This document shows, piece by piece, positions 21,181-21,726 of a DNA stretch of 21,726 nt. Source of the DNA: Rikenellaceae bacterium (GTDB lineage: Bacteria > Bacteroidota > Bacteroidia > Bacteroidales > UBA932). The stretch lies in assembly GCA_900767375.1 (NCBI GenBank), contig CAAFYX010000115.1, positions 1 to 21,726 on the forward strand, written 5' to 3'. The notes beneath the pieces were generated by a model, which was not told where the DNA came from, did not search any database, and worked only from the letters and a program-made list of their open reading frames with translations. Numbering within the stretch: the stretch's first letter is position 1; the number at the start of each line of letters is the position of its first letter. Made by a program: the position numbers and the translations under genes.

Positions 21181-21726
21181 ATGGCAGTAAAATCAAATCT
21201 TCAGATTGCTCGCGCCGCTTATCAGCCGAAGCTTCCGAAGGCTCTCCAGGGCCCGGTGAAGGCTGTGGAAGGCGAAGCTACCCAGTCAGTCGGAAACCAG
21301 TCCGAGATCAAGGAACTCTTCCCGAACACCTACGGTATGCCTGTAGTGGAATTCGTTAAGGGTGAGAAAGTTGACTATCCTCAGTTCAATGTCGGCATCA
21401 TCCTCTCCGGCGGTCAGGCTCCTGGCGGACACAACGTTATCTCCGGTCTGTTCGACGGCGTGAAGTCCCTCAATCCTGCCAACAAGCTCTACGGCTTCCT
21501 TATGGGCCCGGGCGGACTCGTTGACCACAAGTATATGGAGATCACCCCTGAGCTCATGGACGAGTACAGGAACACCGGCGGTTTCGACATTATCGGCTCA
21601 GGCCGTACAAAGCTTGAGGAGGTCGACCAGTTCGAGAGCGGAATCAAGATCCTCCGCGAGCTCAATATCAAGGCCCTTGTGATCATCGGCGGCGATGACT
21701 CCAACACCAACGCATGCGTGCTCGCC
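21181..21726 (+). CDS. pfp: PPi-dependent 6-phosphofructokinase, 3'-truncated by window end
   Basis: The first 182 residues are present and the frame is open to the window edge. The enzyme uses pyrophosphate to phosphorylate fructose 6-phosphate reversibly in glycolysis. GGQAPGGHNV (77-86) and IIGGDDSNTNA (168-178) are the phosphofructokinase phosphate-binding blocks. The GGDDS form, with Asp where ATP enzymes have Gly (GGDGS), is the hallmark of PPi-dependent members. An N-terminal extension of about 70 residues before the Rossmann start (VGIILSGG) places it in the long, roughly 550-residue PFP group common in Bacteroidetes and plants. The ATG is preceded by an A-rich stretch without a Shine-Dalgarno, as usual for the phylum. 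Confidence 0.93.
   Translation, partial: MAVKSNLQIARAAYQPKLPKALQGPVKAVEGEATQSVGNQSEIKELFPNTYGMPVVEFVKGEKVDYPQFNVGIILSGGQAPGGHNVISGLFDGVKSLNPANKLYGFLMGPGGLVDHKYMEITPELMDEYRNTGGFDIIGSGRTKLEEVDQFESGIKILRELNIKALVIIGGDDSNTNACVLA

Noticed and set aside
1..21726. Mobile elements, CRISPR arrays, phage or defence genes
   Set aside because: No transposase, integrase, regular repeat-spacer pattern, terminal inverted repeats or recognisable defence domain was found on either strand.

Overview
This looks like a chromosomal segment of a Bacteroidales bacterium, possibly near the Rikenellaceae/Alistipes side of the order (the family placement is inference). The signs are Bacteroidetes-type -7 boxes (TAnnTTTG, once with a TTTG 19 nt upstream), no clear Shine-Dalgarno sequences, a TamL-type lipoprotein Omp85, a pyrophosphate-dependent phosphofructokinase, a MetY-MetX direct-sulfhydrylation pair and a cysteate synthase-like enzyme. 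No tRNA, rRNA, CRISPR array, insertion sequence or phage gene was seen. No gene-free stretch exceeds 300 bases; the two longest (about 4624-4871 and 11737-11993) are described below.

Layout. At 1-925 (+) is the 3' part of a glycerolipid-type acyltransferase, ended by a long hairpin shared with the convergent operon. At 4623-958 (-) is a tight three-gene operon: 23S rRNA methyltransferase RlmD, a Na+/Ca2+-type antiporter, and a PLP enzyme that resembles archaeal cysteate synthase more than threonine synthase. Cysteate is the precursor of sulfonolipids (capnine), so the operon may feed sulfonolipid synthesis. At 6070-4872 (-) are two small exported beta-barrel-like proteins with an ATGA start/stop overlap. 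RarA (+, 6135-7430) abuts convergent TamL (-, 9607-7433). A SpoU/TrmH-type RNA methyltransferase (+, 9669-10409) diverges from TamL and overlaps the 3' end of a cytoplasmic GH13 enzyme (-, 11736-10387). Uracil phosphoribosyltransferase (+, 11994-12647) precedes a large secreted fusion of an SGNH/CE6-like esterase with a GH51 arabinofuranosidase (+, 12699-15689). Next is a coupled pair (-, 18583-15699): a membrane protein with a helical-repeat tail, and a lipoprotein with a CxxCH heme motif and PD40-like propeller repeats. The metY-metX operon follows (-, 21049-18741), and the window ends inside a PPi-dependent phosphofructokinase gene (+, 21181 onward).

How they fit together. Most genes are housekeeping: rRNA/RNA modification, replication-fork maintenance, pyrimidine salvage, methionine synthesis, glycolysis and outer-membrane assembly. 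The accessory interest lies in the candidate sulfonolipid-precursor operon, the membrane TPR-like/heme-propeller pair, the esterase-arabinofuranosidase fusion for acylated arabinoxylan or arabinan, and the two-barrel operon. Two non-coding signals also stand out. Several genes have a -7 box only 4-9 nt before the start codon, which implies very short or absent 5' leaders. A strong plus-strand terminator at 11895-11926 has no plus-strand gene before it, so it may end an unannotated small RNA.
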